Positions 8,159-15,630 of a DNA stretch of 64,000 nt are shown one piece after another (the stretch's first letter is position 1; each line of letters begins with the position of its first letter). The translations under genes and the position numbers were made by a program. The notes below the pieces were generated by a model. It was given only the letters and a program-made list of their open reading frames with translations. It did no database searches and was not told the origin of the DNA. Source of the stretch: Streptomyces sp. NBC_01341 (GTDB lineage: Bacteria; Actinomycetota; Actinomycetes; Streptomycetales; Streptomycetaceae); assembly GCF_035946055.1 (NCBI RefSeq), contig NZ_CP108364.1:930001-994000 (forward strand), read 5' to 3'.

Positions 8159-9008
8159 TCCCACGCACACCGGCGTGGAGAGCCCGAACCCGGACATGAA
8201 CGCGGTCGTGGGGAGCCACGATCTGCTGCTGGTCACCCTGGACACGCTGCGGTTCGACGTCGCCCGCGATCTGGCCGCGGCGGGGCGCATCCCGAATCTC
8301 GCCCGTCATCTCCCCGGTGGGGTCTGGGAGAAGAGGCACGCACCGGGCAGTTTCACCTACGCCTCCCACCAGGCGATCTTCGCGGGTTTCCTGCCGACGC
8401 CCGCCGCCCCGGGCCCCCACCCGCGCCTGTTCGCCGCCCGCTTCGCCGGCAGCGAGTCGACCGCGGACGGCACCTTCGTGCACGAGACTCCGGACATCCT
8501 TTCGGGCCTTGCCGCGGTCGGCTATCGCACGGTCTGCGTGGGCGGCGTGGGCTTCTTCAACCGCCGACCGCCGCTGGGTTCGGTGCTGCCCGGCATGTTC
8601 CAGGAGAGCCACTGGGAGCCGGAGTTCGGTGTCGGCTCACCCACGTCCTTCGAGGCACAGGTCACGCGTGCGGAACAGGTCGTCGCCGAACTTCCCGAGG
8701 AGCAGCCGCTCTTCCTCTTCGTGAACGTGTCGGCGCTGCACCAGCCCAACTGGTTCCACCTGTCGGGTGCCACGGCCGGAGCCGGTGACTCGAAAGCCAC
8801 CCACGCCGCCGCCCTGGAGTACGTGGACCGGCACATCGGCCGGCTCTTCGACGCGGCGAGCAGCCGCCGCAGGTGTTTCGCGATCGTCTGCTCCGATCAC
8901 GGCACGGCGTACGGGGACGACGGCTACACCGGACACCGGCTCGGGCACGAAGCCGTGTGGACCGTGCCCTACGCCCACTTCTTCCTCGACCCGGGGGCAG
9001 CACGATGA
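8139..9008 (+). CDS. STM4013/SEN3800 family hydrolase (sulfatase/alkaline-phosphatase fold)
   Basis: A 289-residue hydrolase of the STM4013 family. The fold is that of sulfatases and metal-dependent phosphatases: LLLVTLDTLRFDVARDL (first metal aspartates), GSFTYASHQAIFAGFLP at the position of the nucleophile Ser/Thr, and late ligands in IVCSDHGTAYGDDGYTGHRLGHEAVWTVPYAHFFL. There is no sulfatase CxPxR motif, so a phosphate or phosphonate ester is a likelier substrate than a sulfate; this is inference. GTG 8139 is inside STM4014; an ATG at 8196 is an alternative start. The stop overlaps the next ATG as ATGA. Cytoplasmic, unlike most enzymes of this fold. Confidence 0.8.
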   Translation: MSPTHPDPTHTGVESPNPDMNAVVGSHDLLLVTLDTLRFDVARDLAAAGRIPNLARHLPGGVWEKRHAPGSFTYASHQAIFAGFLPTPAAPGPHPRLFAARFAGSESTADGTFVHETPDILSGLAAVGYRTVCVGGVGFFNRRPPLGSVLPGMFQESHWEPEFGVGSPTSFEAQVTRAEQVVAELPEEQPLFLFVNVSALHQPNWFHLSGATAGAGDSKATHAAALEYVDRHIGRLFDAASSRRRCFAIVCSDHGTAYGDDGYTGHRLGHEAVWTVPYAHFFLDPGAAR

Positions 9009-10372
9009 CCGTCACCACCACGAGCCCCTACGTGAGCTACGTGTACGCCTATCCCCACAAGACCGCCTACCGCCCGCTCGGTTCCCATCCCGCCGGGCGC
9101 CCGCTTCTGAGCGGGCTGTGGGCCGAGGAGAACAAGGACGCGCTCTCCCTGTACGCGCACATACCCTTCTGCGAGGTCCGCTGCGGCTTCTGCAACCTGT
9201 TCACGAGGATCGGCGCACCCGGCGAGCTGACGACCCGGTACCTCGACGCACTCGACCGGCAGGCCGTGGCCGTCCGTGACGCGCTGGGCGACGACACTCC
9301 GGTGCGTTTCGCGGCGGCGGCGTTCGGCGGCGGCACTCCCACCTACCTCGACGCCGGGGAGCTGGAGCGCCTCTGCGACATCACGGAGAAGAGGATGGGC
9401 GCCGATCTCCGCTCCATTCCCCTGTCGGTGGAGACCTCACCGTCGACCGCGACCGCGGACCGGCTGTCCGTCCTGGCCGACCGTGGAGCCACCAGGATCA
9501 GCATCGGCGTACAGAGTTTCGTGGATGCCGAGGCTCGCGCGGCGGTGCGCCCTCAGCACCGGTCCGAGGTGGAGGCCGCCCTCGGCCGCATCCGTGAGGC
9601 AGGCGTCCCGGTACTCAACATCGACCTGATCTACGGCATGGACGGCCAGACGGAGACGAGCTGGCGCACCTCGTTGGACGCAGCTCTCGCCTGGCGCCCG
9701 GAGGAGCTGTACCTCTACCCGCTGTACGTGCGGCCGCTGACCGGCCTCGGGCGCCGGAGCGCCGGAACCGTGGCCGGGACGGGGCCCGCTCCGGACGCCG
9801 CCTGGGACGAACAGCGGCTCCGGCTGTACCGCTCGGGCCGGGACCACCTCCTGGCGCACGGCTACGAGCAGGTGTCGATGCGGATGTTCCGCCGCGGGGA
9901 CGCCACGCCGACGGGGCCGGAGGACTACGCCTGTCAGACCGACGGCATGATCGGGCTGGGCTGCGGGGCCCGGTCGTACACCTCCTCCCTCCACTACTCC
10001 TTCGACTACGCCGTGGAGATGCGGGAGGTCAGGGGCATCATCGACGGCTTCACCGCCACGGCGGACTTCTCCCGGGCGGAGGTCGGCCGCTACGTCGACG
10101 AGGGCGAGGCACGCAGGCGGCATCTGCTGCAGTCGCTCCTCCAGGCCCGGGGCATGAGGACCGCCGAGTACCGCGACCGATTCGGTGCCGATCCGTACGC
10201 CGACTTCCGCGCCGAGCTGGAACTCTTCGCCACGCGCGGCTGGCTCGACGGCACCACGGACCCTGGCCTGCTGCGTCTCTCCCCCGAGGGGCTGGCCCAC
10301 TCCGACGCGCTCGGGCCGGAGCTGTTCTCCCCGGAGGTACGGGCCGCGATGGCCGCGTACGAGGCGAAGTGA
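9005..10372 (+). CDS. STM4012 family radical SAM protein (HemN-like)
   Basis: A 455-residue radical SAM enzyme. The [4Fe-4S]/SAM motif CEVRCGFC is at Cys56, Cys60 and Cys63, followed by a GGGTPTYLD loop near 112 and by VETSPSTATADRL and GVQSFVDAEARAAVRPQH, which are hallmarks of the HemN/HemW branch. It has a C-terminal HemN-like domain ending in a winged-helix segment. Overall it looks like coproporphyrinogen-III-dehydrogenase relatives, many of which are methyltransferases or haem-binding proteins rather than haem-synthesis enzymes. Embedding in the STM401x cassette argues against a housekeeping haem role. It is coupled to both neighbours by 4-bp overlaps. Confidence 0.85.
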   Translation: MTVTTTSPYVSYVYAYPHKTAYRPLGSHPAGRPLLSGLWAEENKDALSLYAHIPFCEVRCGFCNLFTRIGAPGELTTRYLDALDRQAVAVRDALGDDTPVRFAAAAFGGGTPTYLDAGELERLCDITEKRMGADLRSIPLSVETSPSTATADRLSVLADRGATRISIGVQSFVDAEARAAVRPQHRSEVEAALGRIREAGVPVLNIDLIYGMDGQTETSWRTSLDAALAWRPEELYLYPLYVRPLTGLGRRSAGTVAGTGPAPDAAWDEQRLRLYRSGRDHLLAHGYEQVSMRMFRRGDATPTGPEDYACQTDGMIGLGCGARSYTSSLHYSFDYAVEMREVRGIIDGFTATADFSRAEVGRYVDEGEARRRHLLQSLLQARGMRTAEYRDRFGADPYADFRAELELFATRGWLDGTTDPGLLRLSPEGLAHSDALGPELFSPEVRAAMAAYEAK

Positions 10373-11322
10373 GCCGGCCGGTGGGCAAGGACCTGACCAT
10401 CCTGTACCGGGGCCCGCTGGCCTCGTGCGACTACGACTGCCCGTACTGCCCGTTCGCCAAGCGTCGGGACAGCGGTGAGCGGCTGCGCGCGGACCGTGCG
10501 GCCCTGGAGCGCTTCACCGGCTGGGCCGCCGCGCAGTCGGGCGACCGGCTGTCGGTGCTGTTCACGCCGTGGGGCGAGGCGCTGGTCCGTTCCTGGTACC
10601 GGCGGGCACTCGTCGAGCTGTCCCGCCTGCCGCACATCGCGAGGGTCGCCGTCCAGACCAATCTGAGCGGCCGTACGGCGTGGCTGGCGGAGGCGGAGCG
10701 GGACAAGGTCGCTCTGTGGTGCACCTACCACCCGGGCCAGACGCCGTACGAGCGGTTCCTCGGCCGGTGCCGGGAGCTCACGGCACTGGGGGTGCGCCAC
10801 AGCGTAGGGATCGTCGGTCTGCACGAGCACCTGGCCGAGGCCCGCCGGCTGCGCGCCGCGCTGCCTCCGGAGGTCTACCTCTGGGTCAACGCCGCCGAGG
10901 GGCACACCTATACGGACGAGGAGGCGGCCGACTGGACGGCACTGGACCCGCTGTTCCCGTACAGCAGGCACCCCCACCGCTCGGCGGGTCTGCCCTGCCG
11001 GACCGGTGAGTCGGTCGTCTCGGTGGACGGCGACGGGACGGTACGGCGCTGCCACTTCGTCCGCGCCGAGCTCGGCAACCTCTACGACGGCAGTTACCGT
11101 GACGCCCTCGGTCCGCGCGGCTGCCCGCTCGACGTGTGCGACTGTCACATCGGCTACGTGCACCTGGAGACGCTGCCGCTGTACGACGTCTTCGCGGGCG
11201 GCGTTCTGGAGCGGATACCCGCCCGCCCGGTGCGAATGCCCGCTCCGGACGGGCTCGCGTCCGCTCCGCTCGTGTCCGCGGATCCGGCCCGGCCGCTCCT
11301 GCCCTTCGTCAGCGGCCGCTGA
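10369..11322 (+). CDS. STM4011 family radical SAM protein
   Basis: A 317-residue second radical SAM enzyme. CDYDCPYC supplies Cys20, Cys24 and Cys27. Downstream are VLFTPWGEALV and VQTNLSG (SAM-contact strands). A C-terminal cysteine-rich part (LPCRTG, VRRCHFVR, RGCPLDVCDCHIGYVH) could bind one or more auxiliary Fe-S clusters, as in SPASM/twitch enzymes that modify peptides. VSVDGDGTVRRCHF is typical of that arrangement. The GTG start overlaps the previous stop (GTGA). It is the last gene of the cassette and ends 16 bp from the convergent SGNH hydrolase gene. The substrate is unknown. Confidence 0.85.
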   Translation: MSRPVGKDLTILYRGPLASCDYDCPYCPFAKRRDSGERLRADRAALERFTGWAAAQSGDRLSVLFTPWGEALVRSWYRRALVELSRLPHIARVAVQTNLSGRTAWLAEAERDKVALWCTYHPGQTPYERFLGRCRELTALGVRHSVGIVGLHEHLAEARRLRAALPPEVYLWVNAAEGHTYTDEEAADWTALDPLFPYSRHPHRSAGLPCRTGESVVSVDGDGTVRRCHFVRAELGNLYDGSYRDALGPRGCPLDVCDCHIGYVHLETLPLYDVFAGGVLERIPARPVRMPAPDGLASAPLVSADPARPLLPFVSGR

Positions 11323-11338
11323 GGATCCGGGCGGCCCG

Positions 11339-12166
11339 TCACAGTGGCAGCAGGTCCGGGCGTTTGGCCTCCACGTGGTCTCCGGAGGACTCACCGCGCA
11401 GCCGTCGTCCGATCCACGGGACGAGGTACTCCCGTGCCCAGTTGATGTTGTCGCGGCGCACTTCCAGGGTGCCCCTCTGTGCCTGCGGGGGCCACGCCTG
11501 GTCGGGGTCGGCCGGCACGTCGAGTCCGAGGACCTGGGCGGCGCGGAGCGCGACCCGGGTGTGTCCCTCGGGCGAGAGGTGCAGCCGGTCGTTGTCCCAG
11601 GCCCTCCGGTCCTGAACGGACCTCAGGGACCACAGGTCGAGAACAGGGCAGTCGTACCGGTCGGCGATGGACCGGACGTGTGCGGTGTAGGTGGCGATCT
11701 TGCCACGCAGGTGCCGGAGCACCGGGATGCCGCGGGTGTCGAAGCCGGTGGTCACCATGACGGTGCCGACGGCCTGGGTGAGGTCGGCCACCGCGCGCTC
11801 GAAGCGCTCGGCCACGTCGTCCGGGTTCGAGCCCGGGCGGAGGATGTCGTTGCCGCCCGCGCAGAAGCTGACCAGATCGGGGGCCAGCTGTTTCGCGCGG
11901 GGTACCTGTTCCTCGACTATCTGGTCGAGGAGTCGTCCGCGTACGGCGAGATTGGCGTACCGGAAGATTCCGTGCGGGTCGTCCACCGGGCCGGCCATCG
12001 CGTCGGGGACCGGGAGCTGGTCCGCGAGGAGGACGGCGAAACGGTCCGCCCAGCCGACGAGCCTCCCGTCCGGGCCGGGGTCGCCCACACCCTCGGTGAA
12101 ACTGTCGCCAATCGCTGCGTACGACCCGATGATGACGTGTTGTTTGTTTCTCGAATCGTCTGCCAC
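11339..12166 (-). CDS. SGNH/GDSL family hydrolase
   Basis: A 275-residue single-domain SGNH hydrolase. Block I is YAAIGDSFTEGVGD (nucleophile Ser in GDSFT near residue 22), block II has the glycine in RYANLAVRG, block III is SFCAGGNDIL with the oxyanion Asn, and block V is WDNDRLHLSPEGH with the catalytic Asp/His. There is no signal peptide, so it acts in the cytoplasm, probably as an esterase, thioesterase or acyl-hydrolase of unknown substrate. It starts with GTG. GGATAA lies 6 bases upstream on the coding strand and no Shine-Dalgarno sequence is present, so translation is probably leaderless. Confidence 0.85.
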   Translation of the reverse strand: MADDSRNKQHVIIGSYAAIGDSFTEGVGDPGPDGRLVGWADRFAVLLADQLPVPDAMAGPVDDPHGIFRYANLAVRGRLLDQIVEEQVPRAKQLAPDLVSFCAGGNDILRPGSNPDDVAERFERAVADLTQAVGTVMVTTGFDTRGIPVLRHLRGKIATYTAHVRSIADRYDCPVLDLWSLRSVQDRRAWDNDRLHLSPEGHTRVALRAAQVLGLDVPADPDQAWPPQAQRGTLEVRRDNINWAREYLVPWIGRRLRGESSGDHVEAKRPDLLPL

Positions 12167-12274
12167 AAGGGCTTATCCTGCACCCTCGAATGTGACCTAC
12201 GCGACCGCAATAGGGGGTTGACGGGTGGTGAGAAAGACCACCCGGTCAGGTTTTGGTAAAGCCGGAATAAGCGG

Positions 12275-12304
12275 AGGGGCGATGCGCCGCGGCGCATCGC
12301 CCCT
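12275..12304 (-). terminator. Strong hairpin terminator of the M23 peptidase gene
   Basis: A perfect 14-bp inverted repeat AGGGGCGATGCGCC (12275-12288) / GGCGCATCGCCCCT (12291-12304), with only two bases between arms. It lies 25 bp after the peptidase stop codon and before the SGNH promoter. Confidence 0.8.
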
Positions 12305-12328
12305 CTCTCGACCTCTGGGTCAGGTCCC

Positions 12329-13210
12329 TCAGATGGAGACGCCGTGCGAACGCAGGTAGGCGATCGGGTCGACGTCCGAGCCGTAGCTCGGGCCGGTGCG
12401 GACCTCGAAGTGGAGGTGCGGGCCGGTGGAGTTCCCGGTGGTTCCGGAGAGACCGATCTGCTGGCCGCCGGTGACGGTCTGACCGGCCGAGACCTCGAGC
12501 GAGGACAGGTGCGCGTACTGGGAGTACATGCCGTCGCTGTGCTGGATGACGATCTCGTTGCCGTACGCCCCGCTCCACCCGGCGGAGACCACGGTGCCCG
12601 GGCCGATCGAGCGGACGCTGGTGCCCGAGGCGGCCTGGAAGTCGGAACCTGTGTGGTAGCCGCTGGCCCAGCTGGCGCCTGCCACGTGGTACTGGGTGGT
12701 GACCGTGGGGTTCTCGACCGGGGCCGCCCAGCCGGAGGCGGTGCTCTCCGACGCGGCGGCCTTCTCGGCGGCGGGCGCGGCCTTCGTGGCCGGCTTCGTC
12801 TCGGCCTGCGCGTGCGTGGCGGCCGTCGGCTTCCCGGCGGTGCCGGATGCCTTGGCGCCGAGGGTCAGCTTCATGCCCGGGACGATGAGGCCGGGGTTGT
12901 CGCCGATGACGTCGCGGTTGTCCTTGTACAGCTTCTGCCAGCCACCCTTGATCTTCTTGGCGGTGGCGATTTTCGCGAGGTTGTCGCCGGACACCACGGT
13001 GTAGGTCTTCGGGGAGTCCTTCGCTACGGCGGCGGGCGCGCTCCGGGTGACGGCAGCGGACTTCGCCGCGGGGGACGCCGGTTCCGCCGCGTGGGCACCG
13101 GTGGCGCCGATCAGCGGGAGGGCGAGTACGGCGCCGCCGGCCCCTGCGGCAAGGATGCCGCGGGAGAGCGGACCGGACTTCTTGCGACGGTGCTTGCCTG
13201 TTGCGGGCAT
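12329..13210 (-). CDS. Secreted LysM-M23 peptidoglycan endopeptidase
   Basis: A 293-residue exported cell-wall hydrolase. A basic N-terminus (KHRRKKSGPLSR) and hydrophobic stretch ending in ATGAHAAEP give a signal peptide of about 40 residues. A LysM domain follows (TYTVVSGDNLAKIATAKKI ... GDNPGLIVPGMKL, about 75-125) for peptidoglycan binding, then an Ala/Thr-rich linker. The M23 domain has HTGSDFQAASGTSV (first zinc ligands H and D) and GPHLHFEVRTG with the HxH pair. It cleaves peptide cross-links or stems during growth, germination or division. The ATG at 13210 begins the signal sequence; frame upstream is riboswitch. A c-di-AMP riboswitch precedes it and a strong hairpin follows, so it is a monocistronic, second-messenger-controlled unit. 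Confidence 0.9.
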   Translation of the reverse strand: MPATGKHRRKKSGPLSRGILAAGAGGAVLALPLIGATGAHAAEPASPAAKSAAVTRSAPAAVAKDSPKTYTVVSGDNLAKIATAKKIKGGWQKLYKDNRDVIGDNPGLIVPGMKLTLGAKASGTAGKPTAATHAQAETKPATKAAPAAEKAAASESTASGWAAPVENPTVTTQYHVAGASWASGYHTGSDFQAASGTSVRSIGPGTVVSAGWSGAYGNEIVIQHSDGMYSQYAHLSSLEVSAGQTVTGGQQIGLSGTTGNSTGPHLHFEVRTGPSYGSDVDPIAYLRSHGVSI

Positions 13211-13214
13211 GGGG

Positions 13215-13400
13215 AGTTCCTCTCCGGCGCCTGCGAGGTGAGCTGTCGGGTTCGGGCTGGAGATGCCCGGCCGCGTGGTGACGCGTCTTGACCCCGAGCC
13301 GTTCCGGATCGCTCCGGCCGGCGACTTACCTGGTTCCCCCGCTCCTGCCACACGTGAGTCGGTGCGGATTCCGGGCGGCGGCAGGATTCGGCGTTCCGTC
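13215..13400 (-). promoter_or_regulatory. ydaO/yuaA-type c-di-AMP riboswitch
   Basis: Read on the minus strand, the leader contains the conserved blocks of the ydaO class in order: GGAATCCGC, GAGCGGGGGAACCAGGTAAG, GGGGTCAAG, GGGCATCTCCAGCCCGAACCCGACAGCT and CACCTCGCAGGCG, closing with GGAGAGGAA just before the ATG. The class binds cyclic di-AMP and normally turns expression off. In Streptomyces it is known in front of cell-wall hydrolase genes, which fits the LysM-M23 gene it precedes. The boundaries are approximate. Confidence 0.88.
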
Positions 13401-13681
13401 CGGATTGACCGTGACCGTAGGCGAGCGAGGACGCGGGTAACAAGCCTCGGATTCCCGAGCGGAATCCCCGATTCAATTCCGTTACAGAATTACCGTCACA
13501 CTCCGTGGATTACGGATCTTGGCTTTCCGTAAGGCGTCCGGAATACTCACAGGCGCCTTCACCACACACCGTCACGGATATGATCCCGCTCACCCGCGTC
13601 CCCCCACGTCCCGCACAAGTGGGGCATGTTCCATTAAATGCACCAATACGGACACCACGTGCCCACCCCTCCCCCGTCGGC

Positions 13682-13729
13682 CGATACGACAGGGACGCGA
13701 CGCATGCGCGATGCAGCCATGTCGTATCG
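13682..13729. repeat. Inverted repeat upstream of the phosphatase gene
   Basis: CGATACGAC (13682-13690) and GTCGTATCG (13721-13729) are perfect 9-bp arms 30 bases apart, ending 56 bases before the phosphatase GTG. The repeat could be two half-sites of a regulator or a long stem; the rest of 13401-13785 shows no gene. Confidence 0.4.
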
Positions 13730-13785
13730 TCGCGAGCGTGCCCCGTCGGCGAGCGGCGCCGGCACCAGACCCTCCAGGAGCCCTT

Positions 13786-14610
13786 GTGACGCAGCTGCCA
13801 GAGGTCCCCCCGGCCGGCCCCGAGCCGACGGAGGTGGACCTGACCGGTGTCCGCAACTTCCGCGACGTCGGCGGGCTGCCGACGAGCGACGGCCGCACCG
13901 TGCGCTCCGGGCGCCTCTTCCGCAGCGGTCACCTGGCCCACGCCACCGAGGCCGACGCCGCGTTCCTCGCCGGACTGGGCCTGCACACGATCTTCGACTT
14001 CCGCAACGCCGCCGACCACAAACTCGACGGATACGACGTGGACCTGCCCGGCGTCAGGAATGTCAGCATTCCGCTCTCCGACCCCGCCGACGGCGCGGAG
14101 TTCTGGCGACTGGTCCGCGACGGGAACATCCAGCAGCTGCGCTCGATCCTGGCCGACGGCAAGGGCACTGAACGCATGGTCCTGTCCTACCGCTCGATCA
14201 TCACGGACCGGACCGCCGAGCACAGCCGGGTCCTGCACGCACTCGCCGAGGACAGTGTTCCCGCGCTGATGCACTGCGCTGCGGGCAAGGACCGGGCGGG
14301 CCTGTCGGTCGCGGTCTCGCTGCTGGCGGTCGGCGTCGAGAAGGACGCGATCGAGGCCGACTACCTCAAGTCCAACGACGCCCACCGCCGCTACAAGGTC
14401 CGCCGCAGCGACACGTCACCGGTGGGCATGTCCGACGAGGTCATGGAACTGCTCAACCCGCTCTTCGGCGCACACCGCGAATATCTCGACGCGGCGTTCG
14501 CCGCGATCGAGGAGACCTGGGGCAGCACCGACCGCTATCTCCGCGAAGGGCTGAAGATCAGCCACGAGACGCGCGACAAGCTGCGCGTACGCCTCGTCGA
14601 GGGCGCCTGA
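13786..14610 (+). CDS. Tyrosine-protein phosphatase (DSP/PtpB-like)
   Basis: A 274-residue phosphatase of the Y_phosphatase3 (PtpB-like) family. The signature loop is HCAAGKDRAG with nucleophile Cys164 and Arg170; the HCxxGKDR form is typical of this family and of lipid/dual-specificity phosphatases. Upstream blocks are GVRNFRDVGGLPTSDGRTVR (residues 21-40) and FDFRNAADHKLDGYDVDLPGV. It probably dephosphorylates phosphotyrosine or phosphoinositide-like substrates in the cytoplasm. GTG 13786 is preceded by AGGAG at 7 bases. The gene is convergent with the DUF6126 gene, separated by a long GC hairpin. Confidence 0.88.
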   Translation: MTQLPEVPPAGPEPTEVDLTGVRNFRDVGGLPTSDGRTVRSGRLFRSGHLAHATEADAAFLAGLGLHTIFDFRNAADHKLDGYDVDLPGVRNVSIPLSDPADGAEFWRLVRDGNIQQLRSILADGKGTERMVLSYRSIITDRTAEHSRVLHALAEDSVPALMHCAAGKDRAGLSVAVSLLAVGVEKDAIEADYLKSNDAHRRYKVRRSDTSPVGMSDEVMELLNPLFGAHREYLDAAFAAIEETWGSTDRYLREGLKISHETRDKLRVRLVEGA

Positions 14611-14618
14611 CGGCGGTG

Positions 14619-14666
14619 GCCGGGCCCGGCCCGGCACGAAGAGGAGCGGGCCGGGCCGGGCCCGGC
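14619..14666. terminator. Bidirectional terminator between phosphatase and DUF6126 genes
   Basis: A perfect 16-bp stem, GCCGGGCCCGGCCCGG (14619-14634) with its complement at 14651-14666, and a 16-base loop. It fills the gap between two convergent genes. Confidence 0.75.
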
Positions 14667-14674
14667 GTCGGCGT

Positions 14675-14857
14675 TCAGCCCTTGCCCGCCACGGTGAAGA
14701 GGAGAAAGAGAAATGCCGCGACGACGTGCCCGGCCACCAGGTAGGCGATGAGCCGGATGACCACCCCGCGGGGCATCCGCTTCTCCTGCGTGTCCCCGTC
14801 GTCGTCCCCGCGCCGGGTGCGCGGGGTGAGCGGGTCGTAGTACTCAGAATCGGACAT
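14675..14857 (-). CDS. DUF6126 family small membrane protein
   Basis: A 60-residue protein with a charged N-terminus (YYDPLTPRTRRGDDDGDTQEKR) and a single transmembrane helix (VVIRLIAYLVAGHVVAAFLF, about 32-51) ending in FTVAGKG. This is the pattern of DUF6126, which in Streptomyces regularly lies next to an XRE-cupin regulator, as here. The ATG at 14857 has AGGA 8 bases upstream. Its function is unknown. It follows the regulator gene by 94 bp on the same strand and is probably cotranscribed with it. Confidence 0.75.
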   Translation of the reverse strand: MSDSEYYDPLTPRTRRGDDDGDTQEKRMPRGVVIRLIAYLVAGHVVAAFLFLLFTVAGKG

Positions 14858-14951
14858 GACAGTCCTTCCTTGCGGCCCTTCGGGGCCGGGGCGACGGCAC
14901 TCGGGCCGCCATGGGCAGTCCGGGCCGGAACGGAAACAGGGGTGCGCGGGA

Positions 14952-15566
14952 TCAGAGCCGGACGGCGGGGCCCAGGCACAGCTCGGCGGCCGGGCTCTGG
15001 AGCAGCGTGTGGACGAACAGCAGCCGGGCCCCGCCACGCCCGAGGGCTGCGATCCGGTGCGGGGTGAGGGAGTCGAAGTGCGCGCTGTCGCCAGGATCGA
15101 GGTCGTGCACGGTTTCCCCGAGGACGACCCCGAGGCGGCCGTCGAGGACGTACAGCCACTCCTCACCGGGGTGGACGCGCACGAGTTCGCTCTCGGTACC
15201 GTAGGGGACGTGGACGCGCAGCGCCTGCATGGCGCGTCCCGAGCCGCCCGCCTGCTGGTAGAGCCAGCCGCCGGACCCGTCGCCGGGAGCATCGCCGATC
15301 GGCCCGCCACGGACGATCGCGTCACGTTCGGGCGGCATCTCCCCCAGGAGCTCGGAGACGGTCGTACCGTAGATCCGGCCGAGACCGAGCAGCATCGGCA
15401 GCGACGGCTGCCTGCGGCCGGTCTCGAGCCGGGACAGGTGGGCCGGAGAGAGTCCGGCCCGCCCGGCAGCGCTCTCCAGGGTCAGACCGCGGTCGCGGCG
15501 TAGTTCGCGCAGGCGTGGCGCGACTCCCGGAAGGTCGTCGGCCACCCCTCCGTCAGGAGGATTCAT
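14952..15566 (-). CDS. XRE family regulator with C-terminal cupin domain
   Basis: A 204-residue regulator. Residues 17-72 form a helix-turn-helix (LRELRRDRGLTLESAAGRAGLSPAHLSRLETGRRQPSLPMLLGLGRIY). Residues about 120-200 form a cupin_2 barrel (RVHVPYGTESELVRVHPGEEWLYVLDGRL ... LDPGDSAHFDSLTPHRI) that probably senses a small ligand. The architecture matches PuuR/ClgR-like regulators of amine or amino-acid use. A 29-bp palindrome lies 23 bp upstream of its ATG and is probably an autoregulatory operator. It is codirectional with the hopanoid operon, whose last gene ends 64 bp upstream. Confidence 0.85.
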   Translation of the reverse strand: MNPPDGGVADDLPGVAPRLRELRRDRGLTLESAAGRAGLSPAHLSRLETGRRQPSLPMLLGLGRIYGTTVSELLGEMPPERDAIVRGGPIGDAPGDGSGGWLYQQAGGSGRAMQALRVHVPYGTESELVRVHPGEEWLYVLDGRLGVVLGETVHDLDPGDSAHFDSLTPHRIAALGRGGARLLFVHTLLQSPAAELCLGPAVRL

Positions 15567-15589
15567 ACTCCCATTGGGCCAGGAACTTT

Positions 15590-15618
15590 CCCCTGAGGCA
15601 AATTATTTGCCTCAGGGG
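15590..15618. promoter_or_regulatory. 29-bp palindrome: regulator operator and/or hpnO terminator
   Basis: CCCCTGAGGCAAA (15590-15602) and its exact complement (15606-15618) flank TTA. The site is 12 bp after the hpnO stop and 23 bp before the XRE-cupin ATG. An overlapping smaller dyad TTTGCC-N5-GGCAAA covers 15606-15622. A regulator operator is favoured because AT-rich half-sites are unlike the other terminators here, but termination of the hopanoid transcript is equally possible. Confidence 0.6.
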
Positions 15619-15630
15619 CAAAACACTGGC

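Noticed and set aside
13682..13729. The CGATACGAC inverted repeat as an RNA terminator or riboswitch
   Set aside because: Arms are short relative to the 30-base loop, there is no conserved riboswitch text, and it lies upstream rather than downstream of a gene; kept only as a repeat.
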